NCBI GenBank assembly: GCA_004555245.1 | Contig: SFIS01000071.1 | Coordinates: forward strand, 1-12,860 | DNA: 12,860 nt | Direction of reading: 5' to 3' | From: Bacteroidales bacterium | Lineage (GTDB): Bacteria; Bacteroidota; Bacteroidia; Bacteroidales; Bacteroidaceae | In this document: piece after piece, positions 1 through 7,138 of the stretch | How positions within the stretch are numbered: the first letter of the stretch is position 1 | How the letters are laid out: the number at the start of each line of letters is the position of its first letter | Program-made: the position numbers and the translations under genes | The notes under the pieces: model-generated | Databases searched by the model: none | The model's input: the letters and a program-made list of their open reading frames with translations, nothing else | What the model was told of the DNA's origin: nothing

Positions 1-1
1 C

Positions 2-220
2 ATGACGATGAACGAGAAGGAGCGCAGGGCATACGATGCCCACATGGACGACATCATGGTCCAGAACGACGTGCTTGACACCGCAAAAAGGGAAGGCCGT
101 GCGGAAGGCCGTGTGGAAGGCATCCTGCTGGCAGCCCGCAACTTGAAGTCGATGGGCTTTAGTGTCGCAGACATTATGAAAGCCACAGGCCTGTCCGAAG
201 GTGACATCGTGTCTTTGTAG
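2..220 (+). CDS. C-terminal end of an Rpn/PDDEXK_2-type nuclease or putative transposase (5' partial)
   Basis: Only about the last 72 residues are visible; the frame is already open at the window edge, so the ATG at position 2 is probably internal. The segment starts with a helix of the 'MNEKERRAYDAHMDDI' kind, continues into a Gly-Arg-Ala-Glu-Gly-Arg-Val-Glu-Gly repeat, and ends in a small helical module, 'MGFSVADIMKATGLSEGDI', before a TAG stop. This order (charged helix, GxAEG repeats, 'K..G.s...I...TGLs...I') is typical of the C-terminus of the Bacteroidales Rpn-family recombination-promoting nucleases, also annotated as PD-(D/E)XK nuclease family transposases. The catalytic PD-(D/E)XK core would lie to the left of the window and cannot be checked. 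These genes are scattered as multi-copy accessory genes. Followed by 131 bases before the next gene, so co-transcription is unlikely. Moderately sure of the family, unsure of the function. Confidence 0.7.
   Translation: MTMNEKERRAYDAHMDDIMVQNDVLDTAKREGRAEGRVEGILLAARNLKSMGFSVADIMKATGLSEGDIVSL
91..120 (+). repeat. 12-base tandem repeat, about 2.5 copies, in the nuclease tail
   Basis: The unit GGAAGGCCGTGC (91-102) is followed by GGAAGGCCGTGT (103-114) and a partial GGAAGG (115-120). It encodes the repeated Glu-Gly-Arg-Ala/Val residues. The unit is a multiple of three, so slipped-strand gain or loss would keep the frame. Confidence 0.75.
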
Positions 221-351
221 TCCTTTCTGCTGTCATGTAAAGGTGGTATCCTTAACAAGCATCACTATTGAACACAATCATTCTGTACGCCTATTCATTT
301 AAGGTGAATAATGGTGAAGGAAAGCATACGGTTTATTATTGACTATATACT

Positions 352-1881
352 ATGTTGAACAAGAAATTTCTGCTGCATGAGGTGCGCGACTATTTCATGG
401 TTGCCATCGCCACGCTTATCTATGCCCTCGGCGTCACACTCTTCATGCTGCCCTATGGACTGGCGACAGGAGGTGTGGCAGGTATCGCGGCGATAATCTA
501 CTATGCCACCGGCATAGAAATACAAATCTCTTATTCTATCATAAACATCGTTTTCCTCGTCATGGCGGCGAAGATTGTCGGGTTGCGCTTCTGCCTGAAA
601 ACGATATGGGGCTTTGGTCTCATCACCGTCTGGCTGTGGGCCTGCCAGCGTGTCATAGAAGACCCCGCCACCCATCAGCTGCCCCAGTTGCTTGGCAACG
701 AGATTTTCATGGCGTGTGTGCTTGGTGCGCTGCTTGAAGGCTTCGGTCTCAGTATCAGCTTCTACTACAACGGCTCTACGGGCGGCACCGACATCATCGC
801 GGCGTGCATCAACAAATACAAGGACTTTTCGCTCGGACAGGTCATCATGTTCTGCGACATTCTCATCGTGTCGAGCTGCTACCTTGTCTTCCACGACATA
901 CAGCGTGTCATTTTCGGATACGTACTCCTCGTACTCGCCGCCATGACGCTCGACTTCTTCACCCGCCGCTTCCATCAGGCGGTGGAGATAAAAATCTTCT
1001 CGCGAAACTATTCTGCAATAGCCGACGCCCTGAACCTGCACGGTTTCGGAGTGACGGTGCTCGACGGCTACGGCTGGTACACGAAGACCACCCGCAAGGT
1101 GCTTGTCTGTATCTGTAGCAAGAGATACTCCGAGACTGTGATGCGCGACATAAAACGTGTCGATCCATCATGCTTCGTCTCAATCACCAACGCGCAGAAC
1201 GTGTATGGCGAGGGCTTCGACGCCATGAAGACAAAGGTGAAGGGACAGAAGCCCATCATCGTTTTCGCGACGAACAACGCCAACAAGCTGCGTGAGGTGC
1301 GCGCCATCCTCGGCGACCGCTTCGAGGTACGCTCGCTCAACGAGGTGGGATGCACCGCAAGCCTGCCCGAGACACACAACACACTTGAGGAGAACGCAAT
1401 GGAGAAGGCACGATACATTAAGAAATACTATGGCTTCAACTGCTTCGCCGACGATACCGGACTGGAGGTGGAGGCTCTCGGAGGAGCTCCCGGCGTTTTC
1501 TCGGCGCGATATGCCAACCTCGACGACCCGGACTACAACGACCCGCTGTTGGACAAGACGAAAGACCACGACACGGAAGCGAACATGCGCAAACTACTTG
1601 CCAAACTCAACGGCAAGACAAACCGCGACGCACAGTTCCGCACATCCGTCGCACTCGTCTTCGACGACAAGGAATATCTCTTCGAAGGCATCGTGAAGGG
1701 TGCCGTCACGACAGAGCGGCACGGGACGGGAGGCTTCGGTTACGACCCAGTCTTCCAGCCTGACGGCTATGACCGGACTTTCGCCGAACTTGGTGACAAC
1801 GTGAAGAATAAAATCTCGCACCGCGCCGTGGCGATAGAGAAACTGGCGGATTTCCTGCTCAACGTGAAAGTGAAGAAATAA
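352..1881 (+). CDS. Fusion of YitT-family membrane protein and RdgB/HAM1 non-canonical purine NTP pyrophosphatase
   Basis: The 509-residue product has two full-length domains with no clear linker. Residues 1 to about 240 are a YitT-type integral membrane protein with about five or six hydrophobic segments and the family-typical 'ATGGVAGIAAIIYYATG' and 'NGSTGGTDIIA' stretches. Residues about 240-290 match the cytoplasmic DUF2179 domain that normally ends YitT proteins ('GEGFDAM'). Residues 300-509 are a complete RdgB/HAM1 enzyme: 'FATNNANKLREV' near the start, 'FADDTGLEVEALGG' (365-378) with the acidic metal-site residues, 'SARYA' (384-388), 'GFGYDPVF' (461-468) and 'ISHRA' (488-492). RdgB enzymes hydrolyse ITP, dITP and XTP to monophosphates and pyrophosphate, keeping deaminated purines out of DNA and RNA. 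The function of YitT is not established. Each half has about its usual stand-alone length. An internal ATG at 1225 (residue 292) sits where a free RdgB would begin, so separate RdgB translation is possible. A tethered enzyme facing the cytoplasm is inference. The domain calls are secure; whether the fusion is natural or comes from a lost stop or frameshift cannot be settled here. Confidence 0.88.
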   Translation: MLNKKFLLHEVRDYFMVAIATLIYALGVTLFMLPYGLATGGVAGIAAIIYYATGIEIQISYSIINIVFLVMAAKIVGLRFCLKTIWGFGLITVWLWACQRVIEDPATHQLPQLLGNEIFMACVLGALLEGFGLSISFYYNGSTGGTDIIAACINKYKDFSLGQVIMFCDILIVSSCYLVFHDIQRVIFGYVLLVLAAMTLDFFTRRFHQAVEIKIFSRNYSAIADALNLHGFGVTVLDGYGWYTKTTRKVLVCICSKRYSETVMRDIKRVDPSCFVSITNAQNVYGEGFDAMKTKVKGQKPIIVFATNNANKLREVRAILGDRFEVRSLNEVGCTASLPETHNTLEENAMEKARYIKKYYGFNCFADDTGLEVEALGGAPGVFSARYANLDDPDYNDPLLDKTKDHDTEANMRKLLAKLNGKTNRDAQFRTSVALVFDDKEYLFEGIVKGAVTTERHGTGGFGYDPVFQPDGYDRTFAELGDNVKNKISHRAVAIEKLADFLLNVKVKK

Positions 1882-1916
1882 GCAGCTCATCCTGCTCACA
1901 GCGGCAGACATGCCGC
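1881..1916 (+). other. Two adjacent small hairpins between yitT-rdgB and the glycosyltransferase
   Basis: Directly after the TAA stop, AGCAG (1881-1885) can pair with CTGCT (1892-1896). Four bases later GCGGCA (1901-1906) pairs perfectly with TGCCGC (1911-1916) around a GACA loop. No T-tract follows, so this is not a standard intrinsic terminator. It may stabilise a transcript end or act as a weak attenuator. Both stems are short and could be chance. Confidence 0.35.
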
Positions 1917-1941
1917 CAAAGAAGAAACGATCTGAAAAGAA

Positions 1942-2841
1942 ATGGTTACAGCCTCGATAGTGACATACAACCACCACCTGCTCGACATCGAGCCGGTCTT
2001 GCGAAGCCTCTTTGCATCACCTGTCGGCATGATATGGGTGATCGACCACTCGTACGACATCATGCCCGATCTGGAGGAGGAACTGAACGAGTTCAAGGGC
2101 CGCGTTCTCACCGGTGAGCCGATACTTCGCCGCCGTGTGGCAGAAGAAGGGCTTGCCATCACATATATCCGCCACGAGAACAACGGCTACGGAGGCGGAC
2201 ATAACGTTGCGCTGCGCGAGGCACAGAAGCTCGGCGCAACATACCATCTCGTCGTCAATCCCGACATCTGGTTCGGCCCGAGAGTCATCCCCGCGTTGCT
2301 GGAATATATGGAGCAGCATAAGGATGTCGGGCAGATGATGCCGAAGGTGCTCTATCCCAACGGAGAGATACAACCCCTCGCGAAGATGCTGCCTACGCCG
2401 CTTGACATGTTCGGACGGCTCTGCCTGCCCCCTTTCATGATAAAGAAGCGCAACAGGCGCTTCGAGCTGCGCGATTCGGAGTTCCGCATGACGCTGAATG
2501 TGCCCTTTCTCTCCGGATGCTTCATGTTCCTGCGGACAGAGGCGGTGGAAGAGGTGGGCATGTTCGACGAGCGGTTCTTCCTATATGCTGAGGACATCGA
2601 CTTCACGCGCCGCATGCACAGCCGTCACAAGACGATTTACTATCCCTCAGTGCCCGTCTATCACAAATTCTCACGCGCCTCGCGCCACAGCATCTATCTG
2701 CTTTTGGTGCATATCTTCAGCATCATGAAATATTTCAACAAGTGGGGCTGGTTTGACGATGCGCAGCGCAAAGCCTGCAACCAGAAGCTCGACAACGAGA
2801 TACGCGAGCAGCAGAGCCGCAGCCTGCGCCACGACAACTAA
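1942..2841 (+). CDS. Family 2 glycosyltransferase, WbbL/rhamnosyltransferase-like
   Basis: This 299-residue GT-A fold enzyme should transfer a sugar from a nucleotide sugar to a growing glycan at the cytoplasmic face of the inner membrane. It begins with 'MVTASIVTYN', the usual first strand of GT2 enzymes. 'HENNGYGGGHNVAL' (79-91) is the N-x-G-x-GGG-N region typical of the WbbL-like branch. 'VVNPDIWF' (104-111) occupies the metal/nucleotide DXD position; NPD is normal for this branch. 'FLSGCFMFLR' (189-198) and 'MFDERFFLYAEDIDFTRR' (207-224), with its ED pair, are the acceptor and catalytic-base region. The start is well fixed: an in-frame TGA lies two codons upstream (1933-1935). It follows yitT-rdgB by 60 bases and precedes porZ by 11 bases, so it is probably co-transcribed with porZ. 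The sugar cannot be determined; rhamnose is only the commonest assignment for relatives. Confidence 0.88.
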   Translation: MVTASIVTYNHHLLDIEPVLRSLFASPVGMIWVIDHSYDIMPDLEEELNEFKGRVLTGEPILRRRVAEEGLAITYIRHENNGYGGGHNVALREAQKLGATYHLVVNPDIWFGPRVIPALLEYMEQHKDVGQMMPKVLYPNGEIQPLAKMLPTPLDMFGRLCLPPFMIKKRNRRFELRDSEFRMTLNVPFLSGCFMFLRTEAVEEVGMFDERFFLYAEDIDFTRRMHSRHKTIYYPSVPVYHKFSRASRHSIYLLLVHIFSIMKYFNKWGWFDDAQRKACNQKLDNEIREQQSRSLRHDN

Positions 2842-2852
2842 CTCCCTCTGCC

Positions 2853-4949
2853 ATGCCTATGAAACGAACCCTCACAACGTTCCTCCTGCTGGCTGTCACT
2901 GTCAGCGCGCTGCCCTTGCCTGTCGGCTCGTGGAGGCTCTTCTCCTCATACAGCGACATCAAGGAGATAGAACCGGCGGGGAAGGAAGTCTATGTCCTCG
3001 CCTCGTCAGCCCTCTACTCCTACAACACCGCCGACGGCTCACTGACAACATACGACCGCACCACCTGTCTCAACAGCACAGACATCACGCACATCAAGTG
3101 GGTGCCGGCGACGCGCGTACTCGTCATAGCATACAGCGATGCTACGTTCGACATCATGGCGGCAGAAAACGATGTCACATACAACACTGACATCAAAGAC
3201 AAAAGCCTCAGCGGAGAGAAGAACATCAATTACCTGTTTGCAGCAGACCGTTTCGTCTATGTCTGCACATCGTTCGGCATTGTGAAGTTCGACACGCGCA
3301 ACAGGTATGTCACCGACAGCTATATGCTGGGTTGCAGCGTCAGCTATTGTTATATCGAAGGCAACAGCATCTACGCCGCCACCGAAGAGCGCGGCATACT
3401 GAAAGGCGACTTCGCCGACAACCTTCTCAACAAGAACGAGTGGCGCTACGCCATGCCCTATGCCCCTCTCGACAAAGCCGCCTATACTCCTGACACTGCA
3501 AACAACTGCTACTGGGCTGCCGACAGCAACGGCAGGCTGACGCGCTACAAGGAAGAGGGCGGCGAGATGGTGCCCGTAGCCACCGGCGTCATGCCCGACG
3601 GTCCTGTGTCGAACGATTTCTGGCGTCTCTACCAGCACAACGGCAGGCTCTACGGCACGGCGGGACATTTCTCGGCTGGCATGCGAGTTGGAGTGAAAGG
3701 CAGGGTGCAGTATATGGAGAATGAGACATGGCATGAGTTAGAGAAGCCATCGGAAGAGATGCTCGGCATGGAATATCTTGACGTCAACTGCATGGCGTTC
3801 GACCCAGCAGACAAGACACACTTCTGGAGCGGAGGCAGAAACGGACTGGTGGAATACCGGAACGACCGCATCGTCAACTGTCTTAACCCCACCAACAGTC
3901 CTGTGCCGCCAACATATAACGTCAGCACAACCGAATCTCTCGTCTGCTCGATGCTCTACGACCGCAACAACACGTTGTGGACGATGTTCGGATGGACCGA
4001 TGACAACATCGTCACCCTCTCGCCCGACAACACCATCGTGCGCCACCCGCACGACGACATCACCTTCGACAATCGCCTCGGCATGGATATGCAAGGCACG
4101 TTCATCAGCCCCGCCAACGGCCTGATGTGGTGGGTGAACAGCTTCTACGGCCATCAGGCGGTGTTCAAATACGACTACACCTCAGACCTCCTCACCACCT
4201 ACCAGAATATCCTGGACCAGGACGGCAACAGCATCGAGGCAGACTATCTCTACGACATCGTAGAAGACCGCCGCGGCAACATCTGGCTCGCCACCACATC
4301 AGGCCCTTTCTATTTCACCTACGACGACAACCGTACGACAGACAGTGCTACACTGAACGTCACGAAACATAAAGTGCCGCGCAACGACGGCACCAACTAT
4401 GCCGACTATCTCCTCGACGGCATCACAGTGCGCTGCATCGCCGTCGATGCCATGAACCGCAAATGGTTCGGCACCGTAGGCAACGGCGTCTTCCTCATCA
4501 GCAGCGACAACAACACTCAGATAGCGCATTTCACCTCTGCCGACACGCCGCTCATGTCAGACGTCATCTACGACATACTGATAGACGACGCCACCGGCAT
4601 CGTGTATTTCGCCACGGACAAAGGCCTCTGCGCATATCAGAGCGATGTCAGCGGCAATATCTCAGCCGACGGCGAGATGTCTTCCGTCAACGTATGGGCA
4701 TATCCCAACCCCGTCACGCCCGAGCATACAGGCGACATCGTCATCGTGGGCTTGGCGGAGAACACCGACGTGAAGATTGTCACCTCCTCCGGCCGCCTCG
4801 TACACTCCGGCCGCTGCGCCGGAGGCTCCTACCGCTGGGACGGCTGCGACACCGACGGACGTCGTGTCGCCTCGGGGATGTATATGGTGCTTGTGGCTAA
4901 TGGTGATGGTTCTAAAAGTTTGGTCACAAAGATAGGTATAGTGAGGTGA
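2853..4949 (+). CDS. porZ: Type IX secretion system attachment-complex protein PorZ
   Basis: The 698-residue product starts with a signal peptide; residues 3-20, 'MKRTLTTFLLLAVTVSAL', have the basic-then-hydrophobic pattern. Translation may start at 2853 or at the second ATG at 2859. The mature start 'VGSWRLFSSYSDIKEIEPAG' and the following blades match the PorZ N-terminal beta-propeller. Later blades carry two-component-regulator-type propeller repeats: 'LYDIVEDRRGNIWLATTSG' (from 466), 'RKWFGTVGNGVFLIS' (536-550) and 'IYDILIDDATGIVYFATDKG' (572-591). Residues about 612-698 are a T9SS type A sorting domain beginning 'VNVWAYPNPV' and ending in a 'GMYMVLVANG...KIGIVR' strand. In P. gingivalis, PorZ (776 residues) sits on the cell surface, binds A-LPS and works with PorU, PorQ and PorV to cleave sorting domains and anchor cargo to LPS. 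This copy is somewhat shorter. A GT2 gene lies 11 bases upstream. GC content starts to fall in the last ~25 codons, ahead of the AT-rich segment. The assignment rests on motifs and architecture, not alignment. Confidence 0.82.
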   Translation: MPMKRTLTTFLLLAVTVSALPLPVGSWRLFSSYSDIKEIEPAGKEVYVLASSALYSYNTADGSLTTYDRTTCLNSTDITHIKWVPATRVLVIAYSDATFDIMAAENDVTYNTDIKDKSLSGEKNINYLFAADRFVYVCTSFGIVKFDTRNRYVTDSYMLGCSVSYCYIEGNSIYAATEERGILKGDFADNLLNKNEWRYAMPYAPLDKAAYTPDTANNCYWAADSNGRLTRYKEEGGEMVPVATGVMPDGPVSNDFWRLYQHNGRLYGTAGHFSAGMRVGVKGRVQYMENETWHELEKPSEEMLGMEYLDVNCMAFDPADKTHFWSGGRNGLVEYRNDRIVNCLNPTNSPVPPTYNVSTTESLVCSMLYDRNNTLWTMFGWTDDNIVTLSPDNTIVRHPHDDITFDNRLGMDMQGTFISPANGLMWWVNSFYGHQAVFKYDYTSDLLTTYQNILDQDGNSIEADYLYDIVEDRRGNIWLATTSGPFYFTYDDNRTTDSATLNVTKHKVPRNDGTNYADYLLDGITVRCIAVDAMNRKWFGTVGNGVFLISSDNNTQIAHFTSADTPLMSDVIYDILIDDATGIVYFATDKGLCAYQSDVSGNISADGEMSSVNVWAYPNPVTPEHTGDIVIVGLAENTDVKIVTSSGRLVHSGRCAGGSYRWDGCDTDGRRVASGMYMVLVANGDGSKSLVTKIGIVR

Positions 4950-4955
4950 TACATT
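4948..4955 (+). repeat. Left copy of an 8-base direct repeat (GATACATT) bordering the AT-rich island
   Basis: GATACATT overlaps the last two bases of the porZ stop codon. The same eight bases recur at 7111-7118, just before the next GC-rich gene. It could be a target-site duplication or recombination footprint, but eight AT-rich bases can match by chance. Confidence 0.25.
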
Positions 4956-4958
4956 TCT

Positions 4959-4998
4959 TTTGATTTGATATAGACCTTGTATAAATAGTTATAAATAG
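4959..4998 (+). promoter_or_regulatory. Candidate Bacteroidota-type promoter with tandem TATAAATAG boxes
   Basis: The 80-base gap before the AT-rich gene contains TTTG at 4959-4962 and 4964-4967 and two copies of TATAAATAG at 4980-4988 and 4990-4998. Bacteroidota sigma-ABfr promoters use TTTG near -33 and TAnnTTTG near -7, about 19-21 bases apart. TTTG at 4964 with TAGTTATA at 4987 gives a 19-base spacer but only a partial -7 match. The gene's own promoter is expected here because its composition differs from porZ. Weak call. Confidence 0.3.
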
Positions 4999-5029
4999 AA
5001 CAGTAAAAATTGACTTACATTATCATACC

Positions 5030-7048
5030 ATGTATATAAGAGAGATACTCACAAGAGAAAATACAACATGTATAAAAGGATTATCAGCAGTACTGATTAT
5101 TATTTTCCATGTTATTTTAGCATTTGTATCATATCCTTTCATAAACTCTTTAGGCGGAATGTTGTGTACTGTCTTCTTGATAATATCAGGTTACGGTATA
5201 AATGAGTCTTTCTCAAAGAATGGCATTAACAGTTATTGGAACAAAAGATTTGTCATAGTTATACTTCCTACACTCTTAATGACTTTTCTTTATACTATTT
5301 TATATGAAAACGATAGTCTGCGGGAAAGCTGTAAATTAATACTTTATAGAAAAAATACATTTTGGTTCGTACACTGTATCATAAAATGGTATCTGATTTT
5401 TTGGATAAGTACCTATCTCCCCAAAAAGATTCAAATGCTATTCATGTTATTATGTGCAATAATATCACTTAATATCAATATAAATAATATACATATAGAT
5501 GCAGAACAATCATTCAGTTTTATAACAGGTATCCTTATATCAAGAAAAAAAACATCTATTTTTGATAACATCTCTCTTAGGAAAAGCAAACTGCTATGTA
5601 TAGCGTTTTTCCTAATTGGTTTGTTTCTATATGCAATGAAACTGATACCTCAAATATACAGCCTAAAAGGCACTATATTATATAACTATCTGCAATGTCC
5701 TTTCAGGATATTTTGGGCTTTGTCTTTTATTTTGTTTTTTTCCTTTATGAAAGCAATCCCCCTGAATGGAATTTTCGCCAAAGCAGGAAAATACAGTTTG
5801 GAACTATATATATCACATATACCTTTTATATTTGATTTAAACAGAACGCATGATGTAGTCACTTTCACTTTACGTTCCTTAATTTTCTTTTCAGTATTAT
5901 TACTGTTCAAAAAATTATTGCAAAGTCGAATGAATATAAAAATAGCTATTTATATATTCATTAACACATTATTTGTCTTCAAATATTCAGAACGTATCTC
6001 CCACGATTACTATATTACAATAACCTTAATATATATTACAGTTTTGTCACTTTTTATGACATATGGAATGACGTATTTTATATCAAGAAACAAAGCCTTA
6101 AAAATAACTACATTTGCAAGTATTGCCCTTTTTGTACTAATGATTGGACTACAATACTACATAGACCCTTATAGCATTCAGGTTGACAGATGGTCAGCTC
6201 TACATTTTCCTATCGAGAATCTATTGAATGGAAAATATCCTTACAGTGCCAATACACATCTAGGAGGTTTCGCATCACCATTTCCTGTATGGCAGATTTT
6301 CCACATTCCTTTTTATCTGCTTGGAAACGTGGGGCTTTCTTTCTTTCTCACAATAGCACTTCTCGTTTACAGCATTTATAGAAACATGGGAAAAAAACAA
6401 GCTGCTATATCTCTTATTCTGCTTACAATATCACCCTCAGTTTGGTATGAATCAGCAGTTCGTAGCGATTTGCTTCCTAATATGCTATTGCTTGCAGCTT
6501 GTATTTTGCCTATCGCTAAAAGACTTAACATAAGTTTCTTAGAGAAAAAAGTTGTATGTATAGCTGTTGTGACTGGAATATTTGCGAGCACACGACTTAC
6601 GACACTTTTACCACTATTCATTCTATTATTTCCATATTATACGAAACTTAGTTGGAAGGGGAAAATCACATTACCTTTAGTTTTTCTATGTGTATTTTTC
6701 ATCACATTCATGCCATTTGCTCTATGGGACTGGGACATGTTTTTCCACCACAAATACAATCCATGGACGTTACAAACAAGACAAGGAAGTGCTTTGGACT
6801 TTCTTGTATTTATCCCATTAGCGTTGTATTTATCATTCACATGGAACAAGAATATCTCAAACTACTGTAAAAATACAGCGATAATGTTGACGTTTTTCAT
6901 ATGTTTCACATGTATGCGCCAATTTATTTCTATTGATTGTTATACAATCATTGGAAATACCTTTGACATCACGTATTTTTCAATGGCTATACCATTCGTA
7001 ATATTGGCCATAACAGATTCTGAAAAAACATATAATAGAACCCATTAG
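5030..7048 (+). CDS. Large membrane protein: acyltransferase-3 domain joined to a GT-C-like glycosyltransferase domain
   Basis: The 672-residue product is hydrophobic almost throughout. The first ~320 residues resemble acyltransferase family 3 (OafA-like O-acetyltransferases): a first helix with His27 ('KGLSAVLIIIFH', 16-27), 'FLIISGYG' (49-56) and 'YWNKRFVIVILP' (69-80). In OafA-type enzymes an Arg lies eleven residues before this His; here it is Lys16. 'KAGKYSLELYISHIPF' matches the late helix of these enzymes. After about residue 350 a second set of membrane segments begins with an extracytoplasmic loop holding 'IDPYSIQVDRWSA' (378-390), 'LLNGKYPYS' (398-406) and 'GGFASPFPVWQ' (412-422). 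That acidic-loop plus 'GxYPY...PxP' pattern is typical of GT-C enzymes using polyprenyl-phosphate sugars. The protein may therefore O-acylate and glycosylate a lipid-linked or surface glycan, which is inference. Base composition is far more AT-rich than either neighbour. The acyltransferase half is fairly sure; the GT-C half is a motif-level call. Confidence 0.72.
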   Translation: MYIREILTRENTTCIKGLSAVLIIIFHVILAFVSYPFINSLGGMLCTVFLIISGYGINESFSKNGINSYWNKRFVIVILPTLLMTFLYTILYENDSLRESCKLILYRKNTFWFVHCIIKWYLIFWISTYLPKKIQMLFMLLCAIISLNININNIHIDAEQSFSFITGILISRKKTSIFDNISLRKSKLLCIAFFLIGLFLYAMKLIPQIYSLKGTILYNYLQCPFRIFWALSFILFFSFMKAIPLNGIFAKAGKYSLELYISHIPFIFDLNRTHDVVTFTLRSLIFFSVLLLFKKLLQSRMNIKIAIYIFINTLFVFKYSERISHDYYITITLIYITVLSLFMTYGMTYFISRNKALKITTFASIALFVLMIGLQYYIDPYSIQVDRWSALHFPIENLLNGKYPYSANTHLGGFASPFPVWQIFHIPFYLLGNVGLSFFLTIALLVYSIYRNMGKKQAAISLILLTISPSVWYESAVRSDLLPNMLLLAACILPIAKRLNISFLEKKVVCIAVVTGIFASTRLTTLLPLFILLFPYYTKLSWKGKITLPLVFLCVFFITFMPFALWDWDMFFHHKYNPWTLQTRQGSALDFLVFIPLALYLSFTWNKNISNYCKNTAIMLTFFICFTCMRQFISIDCYTIIGNTFDITYFSMAIPFVILAITDSEKTYNRTH

Positions 7049-7110
7049 CAATAATGGACACATACAACACAACATCTGTTATACTCCATCCCACAGTATG
7101 GTCACTAAAA

Positions 7111-7118
7111 GATACATT
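7111..7118 (+). repeat. Right copy of the 8-base direct repeat (GATACATT)
   Basis: This lies 21 bases upstream of the ATG at 7139 and is identical to 4948-4955. The pair brackets almost exactly the AT-rich segment. Weak evidence on its own. Confidence 0.25.
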
Positions 7119-7138
7119 ATAAGATAATAAAAAAAAGT

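Larger units (their letters stand above)
4950..7138. other. AT-rich island, probable recent acquisition
   Basis: Hand counts of two 60-base lines inside (5041-5100 and 6661-6720) give about 30% G+C, against about 62% for a line in the neighbouring glycosyltransferase gene (8401-8460). The change begins near the end of porZ and ends at about the start of the acyltransferase gene at 7139. The island contains one coding gene plus 80 and 90 bases of AT-rich flanks, with no recognisable integrase or insertion sequence. Such single-gene compositional islands are common in surface-polysaccharide loci that exchange genes horizontally. Confidence 0.75.

Noticed and set aside
292..310. Weak inverted repeat TATTCA/TGAATA between the nuclease tail and yitT-rdgB
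   Set aside because: Six AT-rich pairs with a seven-base loop and no T-tract; too weak to call a terminator or operator.
343..1041. A 232-codon minus-strand frame over the YitT domain
   Set aside because: Composition is biased (many His, Asp, Glu, Arg) with no domain, and it is antisense to a clear conserved gene.
2246..2275. NPD instead of DXD in the GT2 upstream of porZ, considered as a loss of catalytic residues
   Set aside because: NPD at this position is normal for WbbL-like enzymes, and the rest of the active-site motifs are intact.
3039..3734. A 231-codon minus-strand frame inside porZ
   Set aside because: Antisense shadow of the propeller coding sequence, with no motif of its own.
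7054..7122. Short 22-codon frame starting ATGGACACATAC in the gap after the AT-rich gene
   Set aside because: No recognisable motif, no clear ribosome site, and of a length expected by chance.
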